Source: JAFALK01 sp042701975 (GTDB lineage: Bacteria > Pseudomonadota > Gammaproteobacteria > Burkholderiales > Burkholderiaceae_C). Taken from it: DNA of 64,000 nucleotides. Position numbers and translations under genes: made by a program. Below the pieces are notes generated by a model. It did not search any database. It was not told the origin of the DNA and saw nothing but the letters and a program-made list of their open reading frames with translations. Below are positions 45,243 through 57,615 of the stretch, piece after piece (position 1 is the first letter of the stretch; every line of letters starts with the position of its first letter). The stretch spans positions 2,480,001 to 2,544,000 of the forward strand of contig CP170561.1 in NCBI GenBank assembly GCA_042701975.1. The letters run 5' to 3'.

Positions 45243-46658
45243 ATGAACGCGCCCGCTCCGAAGTCCTCTTCTTCCTTCTCCACGCTCCCGCTCTCCGCCG
45301 CCCTGCAGGCCAACCTGGCCCAGCTTGGCTACGCGGAGATGACGCCCATCCAGGCGGCCAGCCTTCCGCTGGCCCTGGCGGGACGCGACCTGATCGCCCA
45401 GGCCCAGACCGGCAGCGGCAAGACCGCCGCCTTTGCCCTGGCCTTGCTGCATCGGCTGGACGCCGCACGCATGGATGTGCAGGCCCTCGTGCTCGTGCCC
45501 ACGCGCGAGCTGGCCGACCAGGTCACGCAGGAGATCCGTCGTCTGGCGCGCGCCGCTGACAACATCAAGGTGCTGACCCTGTGCGGCGGCTCGCCGATGA
45601 AGCCGCAGATGGAGAGCCTCTCGTTTGGCTGCCACATCGCCGTGGGCACGCCGGGCCGCGTGCTTGACCACTTGGAGCGCGGCAGTCTCGACCTGGCTGC
45701 GTTGAACACCTTCGTGCTGGACGAGGCCGACCGCATGCTCGACATGGGCTTTGCCGACGACATCGCCCGCGTGGCCAAGCAAGCGCCCAAGGCGCGCCAG
45801 ACGCTGCTGTTCTCGGCCACCTATCCGGAAGGCATCGCGCAGCTCTCGGCCCAGTTCCTGCGCGATCCGCAAACGGTGAAGATCGCCAGCAGCGCAGCGC
45901 CCAAGGCCATCGAGCAGATCGCCTTCGAGGTTGCGGAGGCCGACCGCCTGCACGCCGTGGGCGCGCTGCTGCGCCACTACCGGCCCGCCAGCACCATCGC
46001 CTTTTGCAACACCAAGCAGCAGTGCCGCGATCTGGTGGACGTGCTCGTCGCCCAGGGCTTCGTCGCCCTGGCCCTGCACGGCGACCTGGAGCAGCGCGAC
46101 CGCGACCAGGTGCTGATCCAGTTCGCCAACGGTTCCTGCTCTGTGCTTGTTGCTACCGACGTGGCTGCGCGCGGTCTGGACATCGCCCAGCTCGAATGCG
46201 TGATCAATGTGGACACCACGCCGGACGCCGAAGTGCATGTGCACCGCATCGGCCGCACGGGCCGTGCCGGCGCGCAAGGCCTGGCGCTGACGCTGGCCAG
46301 CCTGGACGAGATGGGCCGCATCGGCCGCATCGAGCAACTGCTCGGCTTCGAGACCCGCTGGCAGCCGCTGGACGGGCTGGCCGAAGCGGCCGGCGGCCCG
46401 CTGCTGCCGGCCATGGATACCTTGCAAATTCTTGGTGGCCGCAAGGAGAAGATCCGCCCCGGCGACATCCTGGGCGCGCTGACGGGCGAGGCCGGTTTTG
46501 CGGGCACGCAGATCGGCAAGATCAATGTCACGGAATTCCACAGCTATGTCGCCGTGGAGCGCAGCGTCGCGCGCGAAGCCGTGAAGCGGCTGTCAAACGG
46601 CAAGCTCAAGGGCCGCAAGGTCAAGGTGCGCTTGCTCACGGACCTGACGTCAGACTGA
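45243..46658 (+). CDS. dbpA: ATP-dependent RNA helicase DbpA
   Basis: DEAD-box helicase of 471 residues acting on 23S rRNA hairpin 92 during 50S assembly. Motifs: Q motif (MTPIQAASLPLAL), AQTGSGKT, PTRELADQV, VGTPGRVLDHL, DEAD, SATYP, and HRIGRTGRAG. The C-terminal 75 residues form the DbpA-specific RNA-binding domain (LGGRKEKIRPGDILGALTGE and KLKGRKVKVRLL), which separates it from RhlE and SrmB. Length matches E. coli DbpA. It stands 37 bases after the TPR gene. Confidence 0.94.
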   Translation: MNAPAPKSSSSFSTLPLSAALQANLAQLGYAEMTPIQAASLPLALAGRDLIAQAQTGSGKTAAFALALLHRLDAARMDVQALVLVPTRELADQVTQEIRRLARAADNIKVLTLCGGSPMKPQMESLSFGCHIAVGTPGRVLDHLERGSLDLAALNTFVLDEADRMLDMGFADDIARVAKQAPKARQTLLFSATYPEGIAQLSAQFLRDPQTVKIASSAAPKAIEQIAFEVAEADRLHAVGALLRHYRPASTIAFCNTKQQCRDLVDVLVAQGFVALALHGDLEQRDRDQVLIQFANGSCSVLVATDVAARGLDIAQLECVINVDTTPDAEVHVHRIGRTGRAGAQGLALTLASLDEMGRIGRIEQLLGFETRWQPLDGLAEAAGGPLLPAMDTLQILGGRKEKIRPGDILGALTGEAGFAGTQIGKINVTEFHSYVAVERSVAREAVKRLSNGKLKGRKVKVRLLTDLTSD

Positions 46659-46843
46659 ATCACGCCCCCCAATCGTGAACTCTGGAACACCTGACCCCCG
46701 GTGTGTGGGGAATCGGGGGAATTGCGGGTGTTCAGTGCGACGTATGCACGCATCATGGAGCCATGGAGCGCCTAGATTTAGTTGCAAGTGGCCCATCAAC
46801 CGATGCGGGGCCTGAAACGTTGGAGCAGCACGAGGAGTACGTT

Positions 46844-47062
46844 ATGAGAGCCAACGAAATGCTTGCCGTCGCTGCGCCCAAGTTCCTGCTGCGATTCCAG
46901 TCGCTGTTCCACACCGGGCGCGCCCTGGTTTTCCCCTGCGACGCCCAAGGCTGCGTCTTCCTGGACGCCCTGAGTGAAAAAGCCCGGGAGAACTACCTGT
47001 TCGCCCGGGCCGTTGTCGGTCATGAGTACGCGTCGCCAGTCGTCCTGGCTGCGTCTGAATAA
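46844..47062 (+). CDS. Small conserved protein, unknown function
   Basis: Protein of 72 residues. The ATG at 46844 has GAGGAG 6 bases upstream and gives MRANEMLAVAAPKFLLRF; a longer frame from 46703 has an unlikely N-terminus and no such site. Seen: GRALVFPCDAQGCVFLDALSE and ARENYLFARAVVGHEY, a compact alpha/beta-looking sequence with two cysteines. It resembles unnamed short proteins of other Burkholderiales (from memory, not searched). It faces glnS tail to tail with 4 bases between and is preceded by 185 bases of non-coding sequence rich in C- and G-runs (46670-46725). Confidence 0.68.
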   Translation: MRANEMLAVAAPKFLLRFQSLFHTGRALVFPCDAQGCVFLDALSEKARENYLFARAVVGHEYASPVVLAASE

Positions 47063-47066
47063 CGCG

Positions 47067-48863
<1,797 letters not shown>

Positions 48864-48884
48864 CCGGCGATTATCGCCGTGGGT

Positions 48885-49673
48885 TCATTGGCCCTTGAAC
48901 AGATGGGCGTACATCCGGCTCACGCCCAACTGCTCCTGAGTGCCGCGCAAATGCAGCGTCAGCTTGCCGACCTCGTCGCGCACGGCCCGCTCGACGGCGG
49001 TGGCGCGCACGATGGTGCCGCGGTGGATCTGCCAGAACAGGCCCGTGTCCAGCTGCGGCATCAGCTCGCGCAGTGAGATGCGCAGCAGATGCTCCTTCTC
49101 GGCCGTCACGGCGCGCACGTACTTGTCGGCCGCCTCGAAGAACAGCACCTCCTCGACGGGCACCATGTGGATGGTCGAGCCCACGGCGGCCTGCAGCAGG
49201 CGCAGCGGCTGGACGGCCGGCGCAGCGGCGGCGCCCGGCGCGAGCAGTGCGCGCAGCTGCGCCAGCGTGTCCTCCATGGGCGCGGGCTTGTCGGCCAGGC
49301 GTGCCTTCAGCCGCGCCACGGTCTGCGCCAGGCGATCGGTCTGTACAGGCTTGAGCACGTAATCCACCGCCGCCTGCTCGAAGGCCTGCAGCGCGTACTG
49401 GTCGTAGGCGGTCACGAAGACGAGCAGCGGCAGCGGCTGAGCTTCGGGCCATTCCTCGGCCAGTGCGCGGGCGGCTTCCAGGCCGGTCATACCGGGCATG
49501 CGGATGTCCAGGAAGCAGATCGTGGGCTTTTGCGCCAGCGCCTGCTCCACGGCGGCCTGCCCATGCGGGGCCACCTCCAGCAGTTGCAGCTCGGGCCAGA
49601 GCGACTGCAGCTCGTGGCGCAGCTCTTCGGCCAACAGGGGTTCGTCTTCGGCAATGAGTGCGGTGAGGTTCAT
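48885..49673 (-). CDS. LytTR family response regulator
   Basis: Regulator of 262 residues: receiver domain with phospho-Asp D56 (CFLDIRMPGMTG) and lysine in DYVLKPVQTDRL, then a linker, then the LytTR DNA-binding domain (about 155-258; VEEVLFFEAADKYVRAVTAEKEHLLR, FWQIHRGTIVRATAVERA). Its start overlaps the stop of the LytS-type kinase by four bases. Together they form an AgrA/AlgR-like two-component system. The target is unknown. Confidence 0.94.
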   Translation of the reverse strand: MNLTALIAEDEPLLAEELRHELQSLWPELQLLEVAPHGQAAVEQALAQKPTICFLDIRMPGMTGLEAARALAEEWPEAQPLPLLVFVTAYDQYALQAFEQAAVDYVLKPVQTDRLAQTVARLKARLADKPAPMEDTLAQLRALLAPGAAAAPAVQPLRLLQAAVGSTIHMVPVEEVLFFEAADKYVRAVTAEKEHLLRISLRELMPQLDTGLFWQIHRGTIVRATAVERAVRDEVGKLTLHLRGTQEQLGVSRMYAHLFKGQ

Positions 49674-50692
49674 GGTGCAGCGGGAATGCGGATGCGGGCG
49701 AGGGCGCCGCCCTCGGGATGTGCGGTCAGTGTGAATTGAGCGTCAGCACCGTAGCGCGTGGCCAGGCGTTCGCGGATCTGGTGCAGGCCGAAGTGTGTGC
49801 CTTCGCTGGGGACAGTCGAGAGGCCGGCGCCGGTGTCGCGCACCTCCAGCACCAGGCCGTCGCCCTCGCTGCGGGCGCTGACGATCAGCTCGCCGCCTTC
49901 GACCTGGGGCTCCAGCCCGTGCTTGATGGCGTTTTCCACCAGAGGCTGCAGCAGCAGCGGCGGGATCTGCGCCTCAGCCAGCTCGGGCGGCAGTTCGAGG
50001 CGAGGGCGCAGGCGATCCTGCATGCGCACCTGCATCAGGGCGAGGTAGTCGTTCAGCCGGGCGAACTCATCCGAGAGCGAATGGCTGCCGCTGCGCGAGG
50101 CCTGCAGCGTGGCGCGCAAGAAGGAGATCAGCTGGTCCAGCATCCCTTGCGCGCGCTGCGGGTCCTGGCGGATCAGCACGCGCAGGTTGGCCAGGGTGTT
50201 GAACAGCATGTGCGGCTCGAGCTGGGCCTGCAGCAGCTGCAGCTGGTGCTCGGCGGCCTGCGCCTGCGCCTGGGCCAACTGCTCGCGGCTGCGGAAGTAG
50301 TAGCTGGCCACCAGGCTGGGCACGGCGATCAGGAAGATCAGGAAGGCCAGCTGACGCGGCGAGGCTTCGAACAGCGTCGGCGAGTTGGTGCCCGTCAGCG
50401 CGTCGGCGATCCAGTAGCCGATCTGGTAGCCGGGCAGGGCGCCGAGCAGCGAGACGAGGGCCAGCAGCAGCCCGCCGACCCGTTTGCCGCCGCGCAGCTT
50501 GGCCACCGCTGCGTGCATGAGTTGAGCACCGGCCGAGCAGCAGGCCGTGATGCACAGGCTGTAGAGCAGGGCGCGCGGGAATGCGTCGCCCATGGCCAGG
50601 GTGACGCCGACCGCCACGACCCCGGCAATGACGACGAGGATCAGCACTTGACGCTTCAACCTGTGGATGCGGTTGGTCGGGACGGTGGACAT
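49670..50692 (-). CDS. LytS-type sensor histidine kinase
   Basis: Membrane kinase of 340 residues. About four helices in the first 130 residues (VLILVVIAGVVAVGVTLAMG; LLLALVSLLGALPGYQIGYWIA and so on), a short coiled coil rich in A and Q, then the His_kinase domain with H161 (LEPHMLFNTLANL) and a HATPase_c domain (PPLLLQPLVENAIKHGLEP; DTGAGL). No extracellular sensor domain, so the membrane part itself may sense. It follows the DUF6622-like gene by 6 bases and overlaps the LytTR gene. Confidence 0.93.
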   Translation of the reverse strand: MSTVPTNRIHRLKRQVLILVVIAGVVAVGVTLAMGDAFPRALLYSLCITACCSAGAQLMHAAVAKLRGGKRVGGLLLALVSLLGALPGYQIGYWIADALTGTNSPTLFEASPRQLAFLIFLIAVPSLVASYYFRSREQLAQAQAQAAEHQLQLLQAQLEPHMLFNTLANLRVLIRQDPQRAQGMLDQLISFLRATLQASRSGSHSLSDEFARLNDYLALMQVRMQDRLRPRLELPPELAEAQIPPLLLQPLVENAIKHGLEPQVEGGELIVSARSEGDGLVLEVRDTGAGLSTVPSEGTHFGLHQIRERLATRYGADAQFTLTAHPEGGALARIRIPAAP

Positions 50693-50698
50693 GGGGAT

Positions 50699-51220
50699 TC
50701 AGGCGAAGGAGGAGCGTGCGGGAGTGAAGGCGGTGCGCAGCACGCTGACCGAACGGCCCAGCATGGCGCCGCTGATCGTACCGAAGGCCAGGCCGGTGCC
50801 GAGCTGGACGGCGATCATCGCGCCCCAGGCCGGATGCATCGCCAGCAGCACGCCCTGGGCGAACTTGGCGATGAAGATGGAGAGCATCAGCGCCAGCGGG
50901 ACCCAGGAGCCAGGCACGACATAACGGCTCGATTCAGCGTCGTAGCGGGCGCCGAGGCGGCCGGCCCAGTCAGCCTTCAGCATCAGCGTGAGCCCCAGGC
51001 CCAGGCCGGCGATCCACAGCACGGTCGGCAGGCTGACCAGGCCGTAGTGGCCGATCACGCCCCAGGCGCCGAAACACAGCCAAAAGGCTGGCAGGGCGAG
51101 CAGGCGCAGGCGGCTGACGCGCATTTCACCGGTCTGCTTGAGGCCCATGAAGACGATGTAGCCGAGGATGGCCCAGACCCAGGTGGGGATGTGGGAGACG
51201 ATGGCGGTGGCGAGTTCCAT
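50699..51220 (-). CDS. Small membrane protein (DUF6622-like), upstream of LytS/LytTR
   Basis: Protein of 173 residues with about five hydrophobic helices, beginning MELATAIVSHIPTWVWAILGYIVFMGLKQT. The start WxxWAILxYIxxxGLxQ resembles the DUF6622 family (from memory, moderate trust). The ATG at 51220 is chosen because the helix begins right after it; the frame to 51277 adds a polar stretch. Its gene heads a three-gene unit with the LytS kinase and LytTR regulator, so it may be the sensor partner or a regulated membrane protein of that system. Confidence 0.68.
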   Translation of the reverse strand: MELATAIVSHIPTWVWAILGYIVFMGLKQTGEMRVSRLRLLALPAFWLCFGAWGVIGHYGLVSLPTVLWIAGLGLGLTLMLKADWAGRLGARYDAESSRYVVPGSWVPLALMLSIFIAKFAQGVLLAMHPAWGAMIAVQLGTGLAFGTISGAMLGRSVSVLRTAFTPARSSFA

Positions 51221-51355
51221 GATGTTTTCAGTCCTGTTTCGTTGAGCGAGGACTGCATGGTCGGCGCGGGAGGACATGGGCGCGACGGCGCTGCGACGAA
51301 GCGCAGGCGCGCGGCGCGAAAGGTCAGGGGGAGGCGCGAAATGCGGGCGCCGAAA

Positions 51356-51384
51356 TGAAAAACGGGCCGCCTTGCGCGACCCGT
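51356..51384 (-). terminator. Rho-independent terminator of the chemoreceptor gene
   Basis: Minus strand: ACGGGTCGC-GCAAG-GCGGCCCGT (9 bp with one G-T pair) followed by TTTTTC, 23 bases after the receptor stop. Confidence 0.9.
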
Positions 51385-51407
51385 CGTTCCTGCTGAAGCG
51401 CAGCGGT

Positions 51408-53201
51408 TCAGAAAGTTTCCCAGTCGCCCTCGGCCGACTCCGCGGCCGCCGGACGCGGCGCGGGTGCCGGGTTCGCGGCGGGCCTCGGCGCCGCGGGCTT
51501 GGCGGCTGCAGCCTTGGCCTTGGCCGCCGGCGCCCTCACAGCGGGCTTGAAGCTCGAAGCGGGCTTGTGAGCCGCCGCAGGCTTGTGAACGACAGCCGCA
51601 GGCTTGTGTGCCGGAGCCGACGCATGCACCGGCGCAGCAGCGGCTGCCGAGCGCGACAGCTTGAACACGCCCACCACTTCCGTCATGCGCTGGGCCTGGA
51701 CCTTCAGGCTTTCCGCCGCAGCGGCGCTTTCTTCCACCAGGGCGGCGTTTTGCTGGGTGACCTTGTCGAGCTGGGTCACGGCCTCGCTGACCTGGCCGAT
51801 GCCGGTGGTCTGTTCGCGGGTGGCGGCGCCGATCTCGCCGATCAGGTCGGCCACGCGGCGCACCTGGGCGACGATCTCGTCCATGGTGGAGCCGGCCTCG
51901 CCGACCAAGCGCGAGCCGGTGTCCACCTTCTCCACGCTCTGGCCGATCAGGGCCTTGATCTCCTTGGCGGCCTGGGCGGAGCGTTGCGCCAGGCTGCGCA
52001 CCTCGCCGGCCACGACGGCAAAGCCGCGGCCTTGCTCGCCAGCGCGCGCAGCTTCCACCGCGGCGTTCAGCGCCAAGATGTTGGTCTGGAAGGCGATGCC
52101 GTCGATCACGCCGATGATGTCGTTGATCTTGCGGGAGCTGGCGGTGATCTCTTCCATCGTCGAGACCACTTGGCCCACGACCTCGCCGCCCTTGGCCGCC
52201 ACGGTGCTGGCCGAGTTGGCAAGCTGGGTGGCCATCTGCGCGGTGTCGGCGTTCTGCTTGACGGTGGCGTTCATCTCCTCCATCGAGGCGGCCGTCTCTT
52301 CCAGGCTCGAGGCCTGTTCTTCCGTGCGCTGCGAGAGGTCGGCATTGCCGGTGGCGATCTGGGCCGAACCGGTGGCGATGGAGTCGGAGCTGGCGCGCAC
52401 CTGCGAAACGATCTTCACCAGCGAGACGTTCATGAGGCTCAGCGCTCGGACCAGGTCGGCCAGCTCGTCAGCGCCTTCGGCTTCCACTTCCTGCGTGAGG
52501 TCGCCCGCGGCCACGGATTCGGCCAGCGACAGCGCGCGGTTCACCGGGCGGGTGATGGAGCGCATGATGATCAGCGCCAGCCCCGAGCCGATGGCGATGG
52601 CCACCAGCGTGATCAGCACCATGGTCCAGTTGGCCGACTTGCTGGCAGCCTGGGCATCGGCGAAGTTGGTGGCGCCCACGTCGACCTGCAACTGCAGCAG
52701 CTTGCGCAGGGTTTCTTCAAGCGCGGGGGCGCGAGCCGAGACGACGTCGGTGTAGGCCTTCTGCGCCGCATCGGCATTTGCCGAAGTCATCGCATTGGCG
52801 ACGCCGAGGATGCCCTTCTCGTTGTACTCGGCACGCAGGATCTGGAACTCCTTGAACAAGCGGGCTTCTTCGTCCGTCAGCGTCGTGGCCGCGTAGGCCT
52901 CGATCAGCTCCTTGTTGCGCGCGAGGTTCTTCTTGATCTCGGTGTTGCGCTTCTCGATGTTTTCCGGTGCCGGGCGGGCCATCATGTCCATCACCAGCAC
53001 CCGGTTGCGCACGAAGTTGTATTGCACCTCGGCCAACTGGGCCAGCGGCTTGGTGCGGTCTTCATAGAGCGACTGCAGTGCGCCGTTGACCGCTCGGATG
53101 CCCATCACGCCCGTGGCAGAGACGATGACCATCAGAACCAGCACGATGCCAAAAGCCAGCGCCAGGCGGGGACCGATCTTGAATTTTTGGAACAAATTCA
53201 T
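51408..53201 (-). CDS. Methyl-accepting chemotaxis protein with DWETF tether
   Basis: Chemoreceptor of 597 residues: helix 1 (about 11-32, LALAFGIVLVLMVIVSATGV), four-helix-bundle periplasmic sensor (about 33-190), helix 2 (about 190-210), HAMP (about 212-265), signalling tip QTNILALNAAVEAARAGEQG. After the coiled coil come about 75 residues of alanine/proline/lysine linker (repeats such as HKPAA) ending in DWETF, the pentapeptide type that docks CheR and CheB. This receptor can therefore recruit adaptation enzymes, unlike the one at 9-10 kb. The ATG at 53201 begins MNLFQKFKIGPRL and has CGGAG upstream. Confidence 0.95.
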   Translation of the reverse strand: MNLFQKFKIGPRLALAFGIVLVLMVIVSATGVMGIRAVNGALQSLYEDRTKPLAQLAEVQYNFVRNRVLVMDMMARPAPENIEKRNTEIKKNLARNKELIEAYAATTLTDEEARLFKEFQILRAEYNEKGILGVANAMTSANADAAQKAYTDVVSARAPALEETLRKLLQLQVDVGATNFADAQAASKSANWTMVLITLVAIAIGSGLALIIMRSITRPVNRALSLAESVAAGDLTQEVEAEGADELADLVRALSLMNVSLVKIVSQVRASSDSIATGSAQIATGNADLSQRTEEQASSLEETAASMEEMNATVKQNADTAQMATQLANSASTVAAKGGEVVGQVVSTMEEITASSRKINDIIGVIDGIAFQTNILALNAAVEAARAGEQGRGFAVVAGEVRSLAQRSAQAAKEIKALIGQSVEKVDTGSRLVGEAGSTMDEIVAQVRRVADLIGEIGAATREQTTGIGQVSEAVTQLDKVTQQNAALVEESAAAAESLKVQAQRMTEVVGVFKLSRSAAAAAPVHASAPAHKPAAVVHKPAAAHKPASSFKPAVRAPAAKAKAAAAKPAAPRPAANPAPAPRPAAAESAEGDWETF

Positions 53202-53368
53202 GCGCGACTCCGAGAGGTGAAACAGGTGGGTACACCACAAGCGGCGCTCATCATGTCACTGAATGTGTACTCTTGTCGCGCAAATAACGGGCGAATTCCA
53301 CGACCAGACACAAGCCAGCAAGACTGGGCAGCGGGTCAGGTCAGTCCGGCACCATAACGGGCCGCGTT

Positions 53369-54904
<1,536 letters not shown>

Positions 54905-54974
54905 CAGGGGACCTCGGGGCGGCAATTTAGAATCCCAGTCTATCCAAGGAAGCAAACCAGAAAGAGAAGAGGCG

Positions 54975-55706
54975 ATGGCAGGTCATTCCAAATGGGCCAA
55001 TATCCAGCACCGAAAGGGCCGTCAGGACGAGAAGCGCGGCAAGATCTGGACCCGGCTGACCCGTGAAATCATCGTTTCTGCCCGACAGGGCGGCGGCGAC
55101 ATCAACATGAACCCGCGCCTGCGCCTGGCCATCGACAAGGCCAAGGCCGCCAACATGCCGGCCGACAACATCAAGCGCAACGTCGACAAGGCCACCGGCA
55201 ATCTCGACGGCGTGACGTATGAAGAAATCCGCTACGAGGGCTACGGCATCGGCGGCGCCGCGGTGATCGTCGACACCATGACCGACAACCGCGTGCGCAC
55301 GGTTGCCGAAGTGCGCCACGCCTTCAGCAAGTACGGCGGCAACCTGGGCACCGATGGCTCCGTGTCCTTCCAGTTCAAGCACTGCGGCCAACTGGTGTTC
55401 GCGCCCGGCGCCTCGGAAGACAAGATCATGGAAGTGGCGCTGGAAGCCGGCGCCGAAGACGTCATCACCGACGACGCCGGCGCCATCGAGGTGCTGACCG
55501 CGCCGGGTGACTTCGAAGCCGTGAAGAACGCGCTGGAGGCCGCCGGCCTCAAGCCCGAGATGGCCGAGGTGACCATGCGCGCCGATGTCGAAGTCGAGCT
55601 GGCCGGCGACGACGCCGCCCGCATGCAAAAGCTGCTCGACGTGATCGAAGACCTCGACGACGTGCAGAACGTCTTTCACAACGCCAGCCTTCCGGAAGAA
55701 GCCTGA
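54975..55706 (+). CDS. yebC: YebC/PmpR-family protein (TACO1-like)
   Basis: Protein of 243 residues, full-length YebC. It begins MAGHSKWANIQHRKGRQDEK, carries NMPADNIKRNVDKATG, and further GPGGVA-like segment YGIGGAAVIVDTMTDNRVRT and YGGNLGTDGSVSFQF. Members were described as transcriptional regulators and more recently as translation factors that help ribosomes at proline stretches; the S9 peptidase with eight prolines in this window would be such a sequence. It opens the plus-strand housekeeping run and shares one base with purD. Confidence 0.95.
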   Translation: MAGHSKWANIQHRKGRQDEKRGKIWTRLTREIIVSARQGGGDINMNPRLRLAIDKAKAANMPADNIKRNVDKATGNLDGVTYEEIRYEGYGIGGAAVIVDTMTDNRVRTVAEVRHAFSKYGGNLGTDGSVSFQFKHCGQLVFAPGASEDKIMEVALEAGAEDVITDDAGAIEVLTAPGDFEAVKNALEAAGLKPEMAEVTMRADVEVELAGDDAARMQKLLDVIEDLDDVQNVFHNASLPEEA

Positions 55707-56995
55707 TGAAAGTACTCGTCATCGGCGGCGGTGGCCGCGAACACGCCTTGGCCTGGAAGCTTTCCCAGGGCCACAAGGTCAGCCAGGTATATGTGGCGAC
55801 CGGCAACGGCGGCACGGCCCACGACCACCGCTACAAGAACGTGCCGATCACCGATGTGAAGGCGCTGGCGGACTTTGCAGAGAACGAAAAGATCGCGCTG
55901 ACCGTCGTCGGCCCCGAGGCCTACCTGGCCCTGGGCGTGGTGGACGAGTTTCGCTCGCGCGGCCTGCGCATCTTCGGTCCGACCAAGGGCGCGGCCCAGC
56001 TCGAATCGAGCAAGGCCTACGCCAAGGACTTCATGAAGCGCCACGGCATTCCCACGGCCGCTTATGAAACCTTCGGCGACGCCGTATCGGCCAAGGCCTA
56101 TGTGGACCGCATGGGCGCCCCCATCGTCATCAAGGCCGACGGCCTGGCGGCGGGCAAGGGCGTGGTCGTGGCCATGTCGCTCCAGGAAGCGCATGAGGCC
56201 ATCGAATGGATCCTCGAGGACAACCGCCTGGGCGTGACCCACAACGCCGGCGGCGCCTGCGTGGTGATCGAGGAATTCATGCAGGGCGAGGAAGCCAGCT
56301 TCATCGTGCTGTGCGACGGCAAGAACGTCGTCTCGCTCGCCACCAGCCAGGACCACAAGCGACTGCAGGATGGCGACATCGGCCCGAACACGGGCGGCAT
56401 GGGCGCCTACTCGCCTGCGCCGGTCGTCACGCCCAATGTGCATGCCAAGGTCATGCACGAGATCATCATGCCGACGGTGGCCGGCATGGCCAAGGACGGC
56501 CACCCGTTCACCGGCTTCCTCTACGCCGGGCTGATGATCGACGCCGAGGGCAATCCGCGCACGGTGGAGTTCAACACCCGCATGGGCGACCCCGAGACGC
56601 AGCCGATCATGATGCGCTTGAAGAGCGACCTCTGCGACGTGCTGATGCACGCCACCGAAGGCACGCTGGACCAGGTCGAGCTGCAGTGGGACCGCCGCGT
56701 GGCGCTCGGTGTGGTGCTGGCGGCCGAGGGCTATCCGCTGTCGCCGCGCAAGGGCGATGAGATCACCGGTCTGCCGGCCAATTCGGAATTTGGCGAAGAC
56801 TGCATCGTCTTCCACGCCGGCACGACCGACAAGAACGGCCAGGTCCTCACCAGCGGCGGCCGTGTGCTGTGCGTGACCGCGCTCGGCGAATCGGTGCGCA
56901 CGGCCCAGGGCCACGCCTATGAGGCCATCAGGGCCATCTCCTTCAAGGGCATGCAGTTCCGCAAAGACATCGGCCACCGCGCCGTCAAGCGTTGA
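55706..56995 (+). CDS. purD: Phosphoribosylamine-glycine ligase
   Basis: ATP-grasp enzyme of 429 residues joining glycine to phosphoribosylamine in purine synthesis. Seen: MKVLVIGGGGREHALAWK, FGPTKGAAQLESSKAYAKDFM, VIKADGLAAGKGVVVA, the GEEASFIVLCDGKN segment, TGGMGAYSPAPV, and EFNTRMGDPETQPIM (metal site). Full length. The ATG overlaps the yebC stop by one base and its stop overlaps the next start by one base, implying coupled translation. Confidence 0.97.
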   Translation: MKVLVIGGGGREHALAWKLSQGHKVSQVYVATGNGGTAHDHRYKNVPITDVKALADFAENEKIALTVVGPEAYLALGVVDEFRSRGLRIFGPTKGAAQLESSKAYAKDFMKRHGIPTAAYETFGDAVSAKAYVDRMGAPIVIKADGLAAGKGVVVAMSLQEAHEAIEWILEDNRLGVTHNAGGACVVIEEFMQGEEASFIVLCDGKNVVSLATSQDHKRLQDGDIGPNTGGMGAYSPAPVVTPNVHAKVMHEIIMPTVAGMAKDGHPFTGFLYAGLMIDAEGNPRTVEFNTRMGDPETQPIMMRLKSDLCDVLMHATEGTLDQVELQWDRRVALGVVLAAEGYPLSPRKGDEITGLPANSEFGEDCIVFHAGTTDKNGQVLTSGGRVLCVTALGESVRTAQGHAYEAIRAISFKGMQFRKDIGHRAVKR

Positions 56996-57615
56996 TGCAA
57001 GCACCGCTTCTGATCCCCGGTGCGCGACCGGTCCAGCTGCAGGGCAGTGCTGTGGCGCGCTCCATCCTGCGTGCTTTTGGCTGGAGGGTGGACTTCGAAG
57101 GCCTGCCGGCGCTGCAGGGCGTGGTGATGGTCTACCCACACACCTCGAACTGGGATTTCGTGATCGGCATCCTGGCCAAGTGGGCCATCGGCATCCCGGT
57201 GAAGTTCTGGGCCAAGGACAGCCTGTTCAAGCCGCCGTTGCTCGGCCCGTGGGTCAAGTGGGTGGGCGGCGTACCCGTCGACCGCAGTGGCGGCGCCAAG
57301 GGCATGGTCGGCGGCACCGTCGCGCAGATCGTTGATGCCCGCACGAACGAGCAGTTCTACTGGCTGGCCGTGGCGCCGGAGGGCACGCGCTCGTTCACGC
57401 CCGGCTGGCGCTCCGGCGCCTACCGCGTGGCGCTGGAAGCCGGCGTGCCCGTGGGCCTCGTGGCCCTGGACTACGGCCACAAGCGAGTGCGCTTCAAGAC
57501 CTTCGTCATGCCCGGCGGCGACCCGACGGCCGACTTCGCCATGTTCGAACAGGCCCTGGGCGGCCCACGCGCCAAGCGCCCCGAACTGGCCGGCCCCATC
57601 ACCTTGCGCAAATGA
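56995..57615 (+). CDS. Lysophospholipid acyltransferase family protein
   Basis: Protein of 206 residues with a PlsC-type acyltransferase core. The HX4D motif reads HTSNWD near residue 46 (VYPHTSNWDF), followed by FWAKDSLFKPPLLGPWVKWVGGVPVDRS (block II-III) and VAPEGTRS (block III). It is shorter than typical PlsC and close to the type found beside purD and hemF in other Burkholderiales. It probably acylates a lysophospholipid or similar membrane lipid. ATG at 56995 with TTG at 56992 as a weaker option. Confidence 0.88.
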   Translation: MQAPLLIPGARPVQLQGSAVARSILRAFGWRVDFEGLPALQGVVMVYPHTSNWDFVIGILAKWAIGIPVKFWAKDSLFKPPLLGPWVKWVGGVPVDRSGGAKGMVGGTVAQIVDARTNEQFYWLAVAPEGTRSFTPGWRSGAYRVALEAGVPVGLVALDYGHKRVRFKTFVMPGGDPTADFAMFEQALGGPRAKRPELAGPITLRK

